Source of the DNA: Acidobacteriota bacterium
GTDB taxonomy: Bacteria > Acidobacteriota > Vicinamibacteria > Vicinamibacterales > JAKQTR01
Assembly (NCBI GenBank): GCA_029562975.1
Contig: JAKQTR010000031.1
Location: 20,185-84,184 of the forward strand
DNA: 64,000 bases
Reading direction: 5' to 3'
Position numbers and translations under genes: made by a program. Every line of letters starts with the position of its first letter. Within the stretch, counting starts at the first letter, position 1. Shown here one piece after another: positions 16,266-24,894 of this stretch. A model generated the notes under the pieces. That model was not told where the DNA came from. It worked only from the letters and a program-made list of their open reading frames with translations, and did not search any database.

Positions 16266-18458
16266 ATGGACCTGATCTGGTTGATTCCGCTGCTGCCCGG
16301 CCTGGGCGCCCTCGTCAACGGCCTCGTCGGCGTGCGCGCTTTCGGCAAACGCACGGCGGGGCTCGTCGCCAACGCGGCGATGGCCGCGGCGCTGGCCCTG
16401 GCGCTGTACGCCTTCTGGCAGCTCCTGTCGCTGCCCGCCGACGCCCGCGAGCACACCGTGCGGCTGGCAGCGTGGATCCCGCCGATCCCCCTCGCCCTGG
16501 GAAACGGGGCGATCGGCGGCTTCACGGTGCCGTGGGGCTTCCGGCTCGACCCGCTGTCGGGACTGATGATTCTCGTCGTCACGCTGGTCGGGTTCCTGAT
16601 CCACGTCTACTCGACCGGCTACATGCACGGCGAGACGCGGGGCGCCTACGCGCGGTTCTTCGCCTACCTGAACCTGTTCGCCTTCTTCATGCTCGTGCTC
16701 GTCCTGGGCGACAACTTCCTCGTGATGTTCGTCGGCTGGGAGGGCGTCGGGCTCTGTTCGTACCTCCTCATCGGGTACTACTACGAGAAGCAGAGCGCAT
16801 CGGACGCGGGCAAGAAGGCGTTCATCGTCAACCGGATCGGCGACTGGGGCTTCATCGTCGGGATCTTCATGGTGTACGGGACGTTCGGCACCCTGGACTT
16901 CCGGGCGGTGGCCGACGCCGCCGGGCCCATGGGCGTCGAGGCGGCGGGCTTCGGCACGCTCTCGATTATCACCCTGCTGCTCTTCATCGGGGCCACCGGC
17001 AAGTCCGCGCAGATCCCGCTCTACGTCTGGCTGCCCGACGCGATGGAGGGCCCGACGCCGGTCTCGGCGCTCATCCACGCGGCGACGATGGTGACGGCCG
17101 GCGTGTACATGGTGGGCCGCAACGCCGTCCTCTTCTCGCACGCGCCGATGACGATGGAGGTGGTCGCCGTCGTCGGGGTGGCCACGGCGTTCATGGCCGC
17201 GACAATCGGCCTGGCGCAGCACGACATCAAGCGCGTCCTGGCCTACTCGACCGTGTCCCAGCTCGGGTTCATGTTCATCGCCATGGGCGTGGGCGCCTTC
17301 GCCGCCGGCGCGTTCCACCTGATGACCCACGCGTTCTTCAAGGCGCTGCTCTTCCTCTGCTCCGGCTCGGTGATCCACGCCATGGCGGGGGAGCAGGACA
17401 TGCGCCGCATGGGCGGGCTGAAGCCGCACCTGCCGATCACGTACGCGACCATGCTCGTCGGCACGCTGGCGATAGCCGGGATACCGCCCCTGTCTGGGTT
17501 CTTCAGCAAGGACGAGATTCTCTACCGCGCGTTCCTCGACCACAAGGTCATCTGGGGGGTGGCGGTGGCCACGGCCCTGATGACGGCGTTCTACATGTAC
17601 CGCCTCATGTCGCTGACCTTCTTCGGGGCCTACCGCGGGCCCGCGTGGGAGGCGCACGGCGGCCGCGCGGACCATGGCCACGCCGCATCCGGCGGCGGCC
17701 ACGGCCACGGCGGGGGCGGGTGGCGCGGCCCGCACGAGTCGCCGCGGTCGATGACCGTGCCGCTGCAGCTCCTCGCCGTGGGCGCCGTGCTTGCGGGCTT
17801 CGTTGGCGTCCCGGCCGCCCTGGGCGGCGGCAACGCCATCGAGCACTTCCTCGAGCCGAGCTTCGTCGCCCGAACGGCCGCGCCGCCAGGTGCGACGGCC
17901 CCGGCGACGCACGAGGCTCGAGGCCTCGGCGAGGCGGCGCATGCCGCCGAGTCGAAGGGCGGCGAGGGGACCGGGCACGCCGCGCACCTCTCGCGCTCCG
18001 CCGAGCTCGGCCTGATGGCCCTTTCGGTGCTCGCGGGCATCGTGGGCATCGCGGCTGCCTACCGCATCTTCGTGCGGGCGCCGGAGATCGCCGAGACCCT
18101 GGCCCGCCGCTGGTCGGGCGCGCACCGGGTCCTGTCGAACAAGTACTACGTGGACGAGCTCTACGGCGCCACCGTCGTCGCCGGCACGATGGGCGCGGCC
18201 AGGGGGCTCTGGGCCTTCGACCGCAGCGTGGTGGACGGGGCGGTGAACGGATCGGGCTGGCTGACGGTCTCCTCGGCCTGGGTCTCGCACGCCCTCGACA
18301 AGTACATCGTGGACGGCCTCGTGAACCTCGTCGGCGCGGTGCTCGAGGCGGGCAGCTTCGTCGTCCGCCGCGTCCAGACCGGCCTCGTGCAGAACTACGC
18401 GCTCGTCATGCTGTTCGGCGTGTTCGCGTTCGTGAGCGTCTACCTGTTCGTGCGGTAG
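16266..18458 (+). CDS. nuoL: NADH-quinone oxidoreductase subunit L
   Basis: Distal antiporter-like pump subunit with the long lateral helix. The 730-residue protein has the antiporter block FVGWEGVGLCSYLLIGYYY, the lysine helix AHDIKRVLAYSTVSQLG-like segment, and the broken helix GIPPLSGFFSKDEI. Between helices near residue 460 is a His/Gly-rich loop (GRADHGHAAS, GGGHGHGGGG), and a second hydrophilic stretch near 540-575 is also His-rich. These are additions to the standard chain. ATG 16266 was chosen over GTG 16257, which overlaps the nuoK stop. Confidence 0.95.
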   Translation: MDLIWLIPLLPGLGALVNGLVGVRAFGKRTAGLVANAAMAAALALALYAFWQLLSLPADAREHTVRLAAWIPPIPLALGNGAIGGFTVPWGFRLDPLSGLMILVVTLVGFLIHVYSTGYMHGETRGAYARFFAYLNLFAFFMLVLVLGDNFLVMFVGWEGVGLCSYLLIGYYYEKQSASDAGKKAFIVNRIGDWGFIVGIFMVYGTFGTLDFRAVADAAGPMGVEAAGFGTLSIITLLLFIGATGKSAQIPLYVWLPDAMEGPTPVSALIHAATMVTAGVYMVGRNAVLFSHAPMTMEVVAVVGVATAFMAATIGLAQHDIKRVLAYSTVSQLGFMFIAMGVGAFAAGAFHLMTHAFFKALLFLCSGSVIHAMAGEQDMRRMGGLKPHLPITYATMLVGTLAIAGIPPLSGFFSKDEILYRAFLDHKVIWGVAVATALMTAFYMYRLMSLTFFGAYRGPAWEAHGGRADHGHAASGGGHGHGGGGWRGPHESPRSMTVPLQLLAVGAVLAGFVGVPAALGGGNAIEHFLEPSFVARTAAPPGATAPATHEARGLGEAAHAAESKGGEGTGHAAHLSRSAELGLMALSVLAGIVGIAAAYRIFVRAPEIAETLARRWSGAHRVLSNKYYVDELYGATVVAGTMGAARGLWAFDRSVVDGAVNGSGWLTVSSAWVSHALDKYIVDGLVNLVGAVLEAGSFVVRRVQTGLVQNYALVMLFGVFAFVSVYLFVR

Positions 18459-18501
18459 CCGGAGTCGGATTTCAGGTGCCTCTAACCCCAGGACTGCAGC
18501 A

Positions 18502-20187
18502 GTGAGCAACGCCGCCAACTTCCCGATCCTGTCCACCATCCTCTTCACGCCGATTGCGGGGGCCGTTCTGCTGCTCTTCGTGAACAAGCGTCAGGAGAAC
18601 CTGATCCGCTGGATCGCGAACCTCGTCGCGCTCCTCGGATTCCTGGTGTCGGTGCCGATCTGGTTCTGGTACGACCCGGCGGGCCCGCAGTACCAGTTCA
18701 TCGAGCGGGTCCCGTGGATCCCCTCCATCGGCGCCGACTACTTCCTCGGCGTGGACGGCTTCAGCGTGCTGCTGGTCCTGCTGACCACCCTGATGGGCGC
18801 CATCGCCGTGCTCTCGTCCTGGACGGCCATCACGGACCGCGTCAAGGAGTACTACGTCTTCCTGCTGCTGCTCCAGGGCGGCATGATCGGCGCCTTCGTC
18901 GCGCTCGACTTCCTCCTGTTCTTCCTGTTCTGGGAGGTCATGCTGGTGCCGATGTACTTCCTCATCGGCATCTGGGGCAGCGACCGCCGGCTCTACTCGG
19001 CGATCAAGTTCTTCCTCTACACCCTGGTCGGCAGCGTGGTGATGCTGCTGGGCATCCTCGCCCTGTACTTCCACCTCCACGACGTCACCGGCGCGTACAG
19101 CTTCGACATCACGAAGTTCCAGGCGATGCACGCGCCGTTCGACCTGCAGTGGTGGGTGTTCCTGGCGTTCTTCCTGGGCTTCTCCATCAAGGTCCCGATG
19201 TTCCCGTTCCACACCTGGCTGCCCGACGCGCACACCGACGCGCCGACGGCCGGGTCGGTCATCCTGGCGGCCGTGCTCCTGAAGATGGGGACGTACGGGT
19301 TCATCCGGTTCAGCCTGCCGATCCTGCCCGAGGCCACGAAGGCCAGCATCTGGTGGGTGGCCGGCCTCGCGATTATCGGCATCATCTACGGCGCGCTGGT
19401 CGCGCTGGCCCAGAAGGACTGGAAGCGCCTGGTCGCGTACTCCAGCGTGAGCCACATGGGCATGGTGATGCTGGGCCTGATCGCCCTGAACCCGGTCGGC
19501 ATCACCGGCAGCATCATCCAGCAGCTGAACCACGGGATCTCGACCGGCGCGCTCTTCCTCATCGTCGGCATCGTGTACGAGCGGCGGCACACCCGCGAGA
19601 TCGCCGAGTACGGAGGGCTCTCGAAGGTCATGCCGGTCTTCGCCGCGATCTTCATGGTCATGATGCTCTCGTCGCTGGGCCTGCCGACGCTCAACGGCTT
19701 CATCGGCGAGATCCTGATCCTGCAGGGCGCCTACACCGCCAACATCTGGTGGGCGGCGGTCGCGGCCAGCGGCCTAGTCCTCGGCGCGGCCTACCTCCTG
19801 TGGCTCTACCAGCGGACGATGTTCGGCAGGCTCGAGAACCCGAAGAACGAGCACCTGCGCGACCTGAGCCTGCGCGAGATCGTCACCTTCGCGCCGCTCG
19901 TCGTCCTCGCGGTCTGGATCGGCATCTACCCGGCGCCGTTCATCAACCGGACGGCTCCGACCGTGCAGGCCGTCATGCAGCGCGTGAATCCCGAGTACGC
20001 GCGGGCCTCGGCGGCGGCGGGCGCGCGCCAGGCGCCGAAGATCGCGGACTGCGACGAGAACGAGCCGCTGACTCCGTTCACGACCGCGCCCTGCGGCGAC
20101 GCTGCGGAGGGGCAGGCCCCCCCGCCGCCGGCCGCCCCTGAGGGCGGCGGCGCGCCGCAGGCGAATCCGGCAGGAGGGCGGCACTGA
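18502..20187 (+). CDS. nuoM: NADH-quinone oxidoreductase subunit M
   Basis: Antiporter-like pump subunit of complex I, 561 residues, starting at GTG 18502. Visible family blocks are LLFFLFWEVMLVPMYFLIGIWG (with the key glutamate), KVPMFPFHTWLPDAHTDAPTAGSVILA, and KRLVAYSSVSHMG with its lysine. The last 50 residues are an extra hydrophilic Pro/Ala/Glu-rich tail. The 43 bases before it contain a weakly 7-bp periodic stretch (18458-18499) that resembles the other heptamer arrays. The stop shares one base with the nuoN ATG. Confidence 0.95.
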   Translation: MSNAANFPILSTILFTPIAGAVLLLFVNKRQENLIRWIANLVALLGFLVSVPIWFWYDPAGPQYQFIERVPWIPSIGADYFLGVDGFSVLLVLLTTLMGAIAVLSSWTAITDRVKEYYVFLLLLQGGMIGAFVALDFLLFFLFWEVMLVPMYFLIGIWGSDRRLYSAIKFFLYTLVGSVVMLLGILALYFHLHDVTGAYSFDITKFQAMHAPFDLQWWVFLAFFLGFSIKVPMFPFHTWLPDAHTDAPTAGSVILAAVLLKMGTYGFIRFSLPILPEATKASIWWVAGLAIIGIIYGALVALAQKDWKRLVAYSSVSHMGMVMLGLIALNPVGITGSIIQQLNHGISTGALFLIVGIVYERRHTREIAEYGGLSKVMPVFAAIFMVMMLSSLGLPTLNGFIGEILILQGAYTANIWWAAVAASGLVLGAAYLLWLYQRTMFGRLENPKNEHLRDLSLREIVTFAPLVVLAVWIGIYPAPFINRTAPTVQAVMQRVNPEYARASAAAGARQAPKIADCDENEPLTPFTTAPCGDAAEGQAPPPPAAPEGGGAPQANPAGGRH

Positions 20188-21662
20188 TGCCCGCGTGGTT
20201 CTCGCTGAACGACCTCTACTATCTGCTGCCGGAGCTGGTGCTCGCCTCCGGCGTGCTCGTCCTGCTCGTCGCCACGGCCCTGACGCCCAAAAGGCGCCAG
20301 GGCTGGCTCTCGTGGCTGGCGCTGGGCGCGCTGGCGGCCTCGGCCGCCGCCGTGCTGGCCGTCGCCCGGCCCGTCCCGGTGGACGTCGCCAGGGGCCTCA
20401 TCTCCGTGGACGCCTTCGCCGCGTTCTTCAAGGGGATCGTCCTGCTCGCCGCCGCTCTCACCGTCCTCCTGTCCGTGCGCTACCTCGACACCGAGGGCGC
20501 GCGGCACGGCTCCTACATGTTCCTCGTGCTGTGCGCCACGCTCGGCATGATGTTCATGGCCTCAGGCACCGACCTCGTCGTGATCTTCGTCGGCCTCGAG
20601 ACGATGGCGATCGCCTTCTACATCCTGGCCGGCCTGCTCAAGCCGGATCGGCGGTCGAACGAGGCCGCGGTGAAGTACTTCCTGCTGGGCGCGTTCTCCC
20701 TGGGCATCCTCCTGTACGGGATTTCGATCCTGTACGGCATGTCCGGCACGACGAACCTCCGCGCGCTGGCGGAGGCCGTCGCGGCCCGCGGGCGGGACCC
20801 CTGGCTGATGCTCGCGCTGATCCTCGTGGCGGCGGGCATCGGCTTCAAGATCGCGGCCGTGCCGTTCCACATGTGGGCCCCGGACGTGTACGAGGGCGCG
20901 CCCACGCCCATCACGGCGTTCCTGTCGGTGGGATCGAAAGCCGCGTCCTTCGCGATGCTGCTCCGGATCTTCCTCGAGGGCCTGCCGTCTCTCTCCGGCG
21001 ACTGGACGATCCTCTTCTACGTCCTCGCCGTCGTGACGATGACCGTCGGCAACATCGCGGCGCTGACGCAGAGCAACACGAAGCGGATGCTGGCGTACTC
21101 GTCGATCGCCCACGCCGGCTACCTGCTGATCGGCGTAATCGCCGGCACCACCCGCGGCGTCGCCGCGATGCTCATCTACTTCGTGATCTACGCGTTCATG
21201 CAGATGGGCGCCTTCGCGGTAGTCGTCCTGCTGCGGCGGGCCGACGTCATCGGCGACGAGCTGAAGGACCTCGGCGGGCTCCTCGCGCGGCAGCCCTTCG
21301 CCGCCGTCGCGATGCTCGTCTTCATGCTGTCGCTCGGCGGCATCCCGCCCACCGCCGGTTTCATGGGCAAGTTCTGGCTCTTCAGCGCGGCCATCGACGC
21401 GAACTACGTCTGGCTGGCCGTCATCGGCGTGCTCAACAGCGCCGTCTCGCTCTACTACTACCTGCGCGTCGTCGTGTTCATGTTCATGAAGCACGAGGCG
21501 GCCGGGTCGCAGCCGGCGCTCTCGCCGGCGCTGACAACGGCGCTCGTCGTGACGCTGGCCGGGACGCTGGTGCTGGGAGTGTACCCGCGGCCGCTGTTCG
21601 AGCTGGCCGAGCTGTCGGCCAGGGCGCTCGGGGTCGTCGGCGTCTCGGCGACGGTGTTCTGA
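20187..21662 (+). CDS. nuoN: NADH-quinone oxidoreductase subunit N
   Basis: Third antiporter-like pump subunit, 491 residues with about 14 helices. The key glutamate is in IFVGLETMAIAFYILAG, the first-half lysine is in the FKIAAVPFHMWAPDVYEGAPTPITAF block, and KRMLAYSSIAHAGY and GIPPTAGFMGKF follow. It ends the operon. The convergent ATP-grasp-SET gene stops 186 bases downstream, and that space is filled mostly by two heptamer arrays. Confidence 0.95.
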   Translation: MPAWFSLNDLYYLLPELVLASGVLVLLVATALTPKRRQGWLSWLALGALAASAAAVLAVARPVPVDVARGLISVDAFAAFFKGIVLLAAALTVLLSVRYLDTEGARHGSYMFLVLCATLGMMFMASGTDLVVIFVGLETMAIAFYILAGLLKPDRRSNEAAVKYFLLGAFSLGILLYGISILYGMSGTTNLRALAEAVAARGRDPWLMLALILVAAGIGFKIAAVPFHMWAPDVYEGAPTPITAFLSVGSKAASFAMLLRIFLEGLPSLSGDWTILFYVLAVVTMTVGNIAALTQSNTKRMLAYSSIAHAGYLLIGVIAGTTRGVAAMLIYFVIYAFMQMGAFAVVVLLRRADVIGDELKDLGGLLARQPFAAVAMLVFMLSLGGIPPTAGFMGKFWLFSAAIDANYVWLAVIGVLNSAVSLYYYLRVVVFMFMKHEAAGSQPALSPALTTALVVTLAGTLVLGVYPRPLFELAELSARALGVVGVSATVF

Positions 21663-21663
21663 G

Positions 21664-21747
21664 AGGAATCCAGAAGCCAGAATCCCGAACGGACAGGTGA
21701 CGGTTGGGAGGTTAGGAGCTACAGGGGGTAAAGGAGGCAGGGGAGGC
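21664..21747. repeat. Degenerate 7-bp tandem array 3 (after nuoN)
   Basis: Twelve purine-rich heptamers can be read in register directly after the nuoN stop, beginning AGGAATC, CAGAAGC, CAGAATC, CCGAACG, GACAGGT, GACGGTT, GGGAGGT, TAGGAGC. Units are strongly diverged and only the period is well kept, so the later half is less certain. Confidence 0.4.
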
Positions 21748-21792
21748 CCGACCAGCGCCAAGCGCCTGGTCTGCGGCCCCTTGCCCCGGTGT

Positions 21793-21841
21793 TGACGAGT
21801 TCCGAGCTCCGAGCCACGAGGCCAGAGCCCCGCGTCCCGAA
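21793..21841. repeat. Degenerate 7-bp tandem array 4
   Basis: Seven heptamers in strict register: TGACGAG, TTCCGAG, CTCCGAG, CCACGAG, GCCAGAG, CCCCGCG, TCCCGAA. Consensus NNCCGAG. It ends six bases before the stop codon of the ATP-grasp-SET gene and is the clearest array of the family. Confidence 0.65.
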
Positions 21842-21847
21842 TCCCCA

Positions 21848-23251
21848 TCAGCTCCCGAACAGCCCCCGCCCGCCGACGATGCGCCCGCGGCAGCTCGGGC
21901 TGCCGCAGGCGCAGTCGAACGGCGTCATGCGGCCGTCGTAGAACGTGCCGTAGTCCACCGTCAGCTCCTCCCCGGCGCGGATGTCCCGGACGGCGACGAG
22001 GTTCAAGCCCGAGAACGCGGTGTTGGGATTGCAGGAGTGGTTCTGGGGCGCCCACCCGGCGGGCTCGCGGTCCCAGAGGACGAAGACGTCCGGGCCGATG
22101 GGGTAGGCGTATCGGTAGAAGACATCCCGCTCGGCGGCCGGCCAGGCGCGCTCCACGTGGGCCCGCGTGACAATGCGTTGCGCCCGGCCCTCGCCTTCGA
22201 AGACCACGCCGCCCGCCGGGACGTCGCGCGCGGCGTACAGCGCGAAGCCGGAGCCGTTCTGCCTGACGGCGTAGGGCGGCTGCCGGCGCGCGTGGCGCGC
22301 GAGGCCCTCGGCGATGATGCCCCGAAGGAAGCCGGCCTGCCCGAGGCCGTCGTGCGCCAGGATGTAGTCGGCCGAGCCTTGGAACCCATCCGGGTAGAAC
22401 ACCGAGCAGGTGAAGTTGGTCTCGAGGAAGTAGACCGTTCCGTCGGGAGCGACCCGGAAGTCCAAGCGCGCGTACCCCTCGCCCGAGAACCCCGTGAAGA
22501 CCCTGATGGCCGCGTCTTTCAGGCGGCCGGCCAGGGCCGCGTCCTCGCAGGGCACGTTGCACTCCGGATGGAACTGCGTGACCTTCAGCTTGTACGTCTT
22601 GAACCGATGGCCAGGGGGGAACACGAACTCGAGCGGACGCAGCGCCACCGGAGGCTGAAAGGGATCGGGCGCGCCGCAGACGAGCACCGTGAACTCGCGC
22701 CCCTCCACGTACTCCTCGATCATCAGGCTGCCGTACTCGGGCAGCCGTTTGGCGGCCTGCCGCCTCAGCCCGGCGGGCGTGGCCGCCAGCGACCGCTCGT
22801 CGATGCCCATGCTGTCGCCGTACCCGGCCGGCTTGACGAAGAGCGGGAAGCGCAGCGCGGCTTCGGCGGCGGCGACATCCGCCTCGGTCCTGGCCAGCAC
22901 CCACCGCGGGACCGTCACGCCGGAGGACACGGCCACGAGCTTCATCACGTCCTTCGGCTGGTCGTAGAGCGCGCTGGGCGGGCCGGTGAACGGAAGCTTC
23001 AGCTGCTCCAGCGCGATGACCACGTCGATCCCCGGGACGTCCGAGTCGGGGTAGCCCTCGCACAGGTTGACGAAGATGTCGAAACCCTGCCGCGCGAGCG
23101 CCTTCAGCTGGGCGTAGGTCGAGATCTTGTCCAGAAAGGCGTGGTGGAACTCGTGCTCCGGCAGAAGCGGCGCGAGATCGCGGGGAGGATCGTAGTGCCG
23201 GTAGTCGCAGGACGAACCCTCGTACGACGGCTGGAGCACGCAGATCTTCAT
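21848..23251 (-). CDS. ATP-grasp ligase fused to a SET methyltransferase domain
   Basis: The 467-residue protein joins two enzymes. Residues 1-315 are an ATP-grasp fold of the D-Ala-D-Ala ligase group: FVNLCEG at 60-66, the FVKP strand at 138-141, and metal ligands D264, E277 and N279 (RLDFR and ETN). Residues about 325-455 are a SET domain: the SGFALYAARDVPAG opening, NHSCNPN at 404-410, ELTVDYG at 429-435, and post-SET cysteines 447, 449 and 454 (CAC....C). SET domains move methyl groups from SAM to lysine side chains. The ligase lacks the usual Pro-Gly after the metal asparagine, so its substrate is probably not D-Ala. It is the second gene of a two-gene operon (three bases after its partner). 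The acceptor is unknown. Confidence 0.85.
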   Translation of the reverse strand: MKICVLQPSYEGSSCDYRHYDPPRDLAPLLPEHEFHHAFLDKISTYAQLKALARQGFDIFVNLCEGYPDSDVPGIDVVIALEQLKLPFTGPPSALYDQPKDVMKLVAVSSGVTVPRWVLARTEADVAAAEAALRFPLFVKPAGYGDSMGIDERSLAATPAGLRRQAAKRLPEYGSLMIEEYVEGREFTVLVCGAPDPFQPPVALRPLEFVFPPGHRFKTYKLKVTQFHPECNVPCEDAALAGRLKDAAIRVFTGFSGEGYARLDFRVAPDGTVYFLETNFTCSVFYPDGFQGSADYILAHDGLGQAGFLRGIIAEGLARHARRQPPYAVRQNGSGFALYAARDVPAGGVVFEGEGRAQRIVTRAHVERAWPAAERDVFYRYAYPIGPDVFVLWDREPAGWAPQNHSCNPNTAFSGLNLVAVRDIRAGEELTVDYGTFYDGRMTPFDCACGSPSCRGRIVGGRGLFGS

Positions 23252-23254
23252 GAG

Positions 23255-24370
23255 TCAGGCCGTGCGGCGCCGCCCGCTCGAGACGTGCCGGTCGTAGGCG
23301 TCCCGCAGGATCTCGGAGACGAGGACGGTCGCCGGGATGCCAGCCTGGAGCAGGATCTCGCCGACCGACGTCTCCTGGTCCCCGGTGAGGCCGCAGTTCG
23401 AGTTGACCTCGAGCACGAACAGCTTGCCGGTCCGCTCTTCGAGCCGGATGTCGACGCGTCCGTATCCCGCGCCGTCGACGGCCAGAAACGCCTGCACCGC
23501 CAGGGCGGCCAGCCGATCGCACAGGTGCGCCGGGGCCTTGCCGAAGCGGTAGAAGGGCTCGCCCTCGGGCAGCCGAGGCTCGTACTTGAACTCGGACCAG
23601 TACCGGTCGTAGCTGAGGAACCGCTCGTGCGCGGGCAGCGCCGAGTGGAAGAGGCGCTGCGCGGGCGGATAGGCGCGCGCGCCGCCCGGCGCGCAGCGGT
23701 CGCCCACGACAAGCACCGTGAACTCGGGACCGTCGATGAACCGCTCCGCGAAGATGCCCGAGCGGCGGTAGAAGTCGCCGTCCTCGCTCGCGAGCAGCCA
23801 CGCCACGCGGGCGGCGACGCCTTCGGCGTCGGTCACCAGGGAGGTCAGGCCGATGCCGCCGCTGCCGGCCGACACTTCGGGCTTCACGAAAGCGGGATAG
23901 CCGACCTCGGCTTCGAGCCTCGCGATGTCCTCCGGCAGGCTCCGCAGCGGCACGAACGGCGCGGTCGGCACGCCCCGCTCGAGCAGCCGCAGCTTCATCG
24001 GGACCTTGTAGGTCGTGATCTCGTAGAAGGCCGAAGTACTGCCGGTGAACGGGAGGCCCGCCTGCTCGAGGACCTTCACGACCGACACGCCCGGCGAGCC
24101 GTCGAGCTCGTTGCCGTCGCACAGGTTCATCACGAGGCAGCGCCTCTCGCGGCGGGGTCCCTCGAGCTCGGCCACGACGCTGGCGAGGTTGTTGAGGGTG
24201 ACGGGCACCCACCGCCACTCGTATCCCAGCTCGGCGAACCAGCCGTCGAGCTCAGCGCGGAACCCGGGCAAGTCGTACTCCGGGCTCTCGAGCTGGCCGT
24301 CCTTGTCGTAGTAGGGGATGAAGACGGACACGACCGGCTGCCACCCGTCGAACCGATCAGGCACGCTCAT
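23255..24370 (-). CDS. ATP-grasp carboxylate-amine ligase, D-Ala-D-Ala ligase-like
   Basis: A 371-residue ATP-grasp enzyme, related to but distinct from the fusion partner downstream. The NLCDGNELDG motif (82-91) mirrors NLCEG in the partner; FVKP is at 161-164 with the glycine loop SAGSGGIGL at 168-176, and the metal ligands are D307, E321 and N323. ATP-grasp ligases activate a carboxylate as acyl-phosphate and join it to an amine. The absence of the usual D-Ala-D-Ala ligase N-terminal signature and the pairing with a SET fusion argue against a role in peptidoglycan. It is first in its operon, with a candidate promoter at 24412-24440 and a GGAGG about 15 bases before the ATG. Confidence 0.82.
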   Translation of the reverse strand: MSVPDRFDGWQPVVSVFIPYYDKDGQLESPEYDLPGFRAELDGWFAELGYEWRWVPVTLNNLASVVAELEGPRRERRCLVMNLCDGNELDGSPGVSVVKVLEQAGLPFTGSTSAFYEITTYKVPMKLRLLERGVPTAPFVPLRSLPEDIARLEAEVGYPAFVKPEVSAGSGGIGLTSLVTDAEGVAARVAWLLASEDGDFYRRSGIFAERFIDGPEFTVLVVGDRCAPGGARAYPPAQRLFHSALPAHERFLSYDRYWSEFKYEPRLPEGEPFYRFGKAPAHLCDRLAALAVQAFLAVDGAGYGRVDIRLEERTGKLFVLEVNSNCGLTGDQETSVGEILLQAGIPATVLVSEILRDAYDRHVSSGRRRTA

Positions 24371-24411
24371 TGCGGACCGGCGCCACCTCCTCGCGCGCGA
24401 ACCGAGCCACG

Positions 24412-24440
24412 ATACTAGCGTCCGACCGCGCCGCGCACAA
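24412..24440 (-). promoter_or_regulatory. Candidate promoter of the ATP-grasp/SET operon
   Basis: On the minus strand TTGTGC (24440-24435) and TAGTAT (24417-24412) are 17 bases apart and face the ATP-grasp gene, 41 bases ahead. Each box matches consensus in about four of six positions. Confidence 0.35.
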
Positions 24441-24522
24441 GCGGAGAATGCACGCGGCGCACGCCGCGTCGGTCGCTGCCCGCGCAGGCGCCGGGCTCGT
24501 GGATGGCGCGCGCGGCTCGGCC

Positions 24523-24551
24523 TTGATGGGCGGGGCCGCTTGGACGATACT
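24523..24551 (+). promoter_or_regulatory. Probable promoter of the atpZ-I-B-E group
   Basis: TTGATG (24523-24528) and GATACT (24546-24551) are exactly 17 bases apart. Transcription would begin around 24558, so the atpZ message would have a leader of only about ten bases and little room for a ribosome site. Confidence 0.5.
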
Positions 24552-24566
24552 GGCAGCGGTGCCGCC

Positions 24567-24875
24567 ATGGCGTTCTTGACGGGAAAGGGCAGCGCGGAGG
24601 CGCTGAGGGCCGCGGGATCGCTCAGTACGGTGGGCCTGGCGTTCGTGCTGGCGCTTGCGATCGGCTTCTGGTTCGGCTCTGTGCTCGACCGCTGGGCCGG
24701 GACGCGGCCGCTCTTCACGATCGTCTGCTTCTTCTTCGGCCTCGCCGCCGGCATCCTGAACGTGTACCGCATCGTGTCGCGGGCGTTTCCGGCCGGGCGT
24801 CCCGCGCCGGGTGCGCCGGCGCCGCCGGCCGATCCGGGGCCGTCGGATCGCGATCTTCACGCAGACGACGACTGA
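24567..24875 (+). CDS. atpZ: AtpZ/AtpI-type F0 accessory protein
   Basis: A 102-residue protein with two membrane helices (about residues 18-36 and 45-65) around GFWFGSVLDRWAGTRPLFTIVCFFFGLAAGILNVYRI, the pattern of the AtpZ family encoded ahead of ATP synthase genes and proposed to aid c-ring assembly or Mg2+ supply. The tail is Pro-rich and acidic. I chose ATG 24567 since the frame upstream reads into the promoter region. It is first in a four-gene F0 group. Confidence 0.8.
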   Translation: MAFLTGKGSAEALRAAGSLSTVGLAFVLALAIGFWFGSVLDRWAGTRPLFTIVCFFFGLAAGILNVYRIVSRAFPAGRPAPGAPAPPADPGPSDRDLHADDD

Positions 24876-24894
24876 GCCCGCTTGGGACCGCCGC

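Noticed and set aside
21848..24370. Reading the two ATP-grasp genes as plain D-Ala-D-Ala ligases of peptidoglycan synthesis
   Set aside because: The chains lack the usual ddl signatures (the metal Asn is not followed by the Pro-Gly turn), they are two in tandem, and one carries a SET domain.
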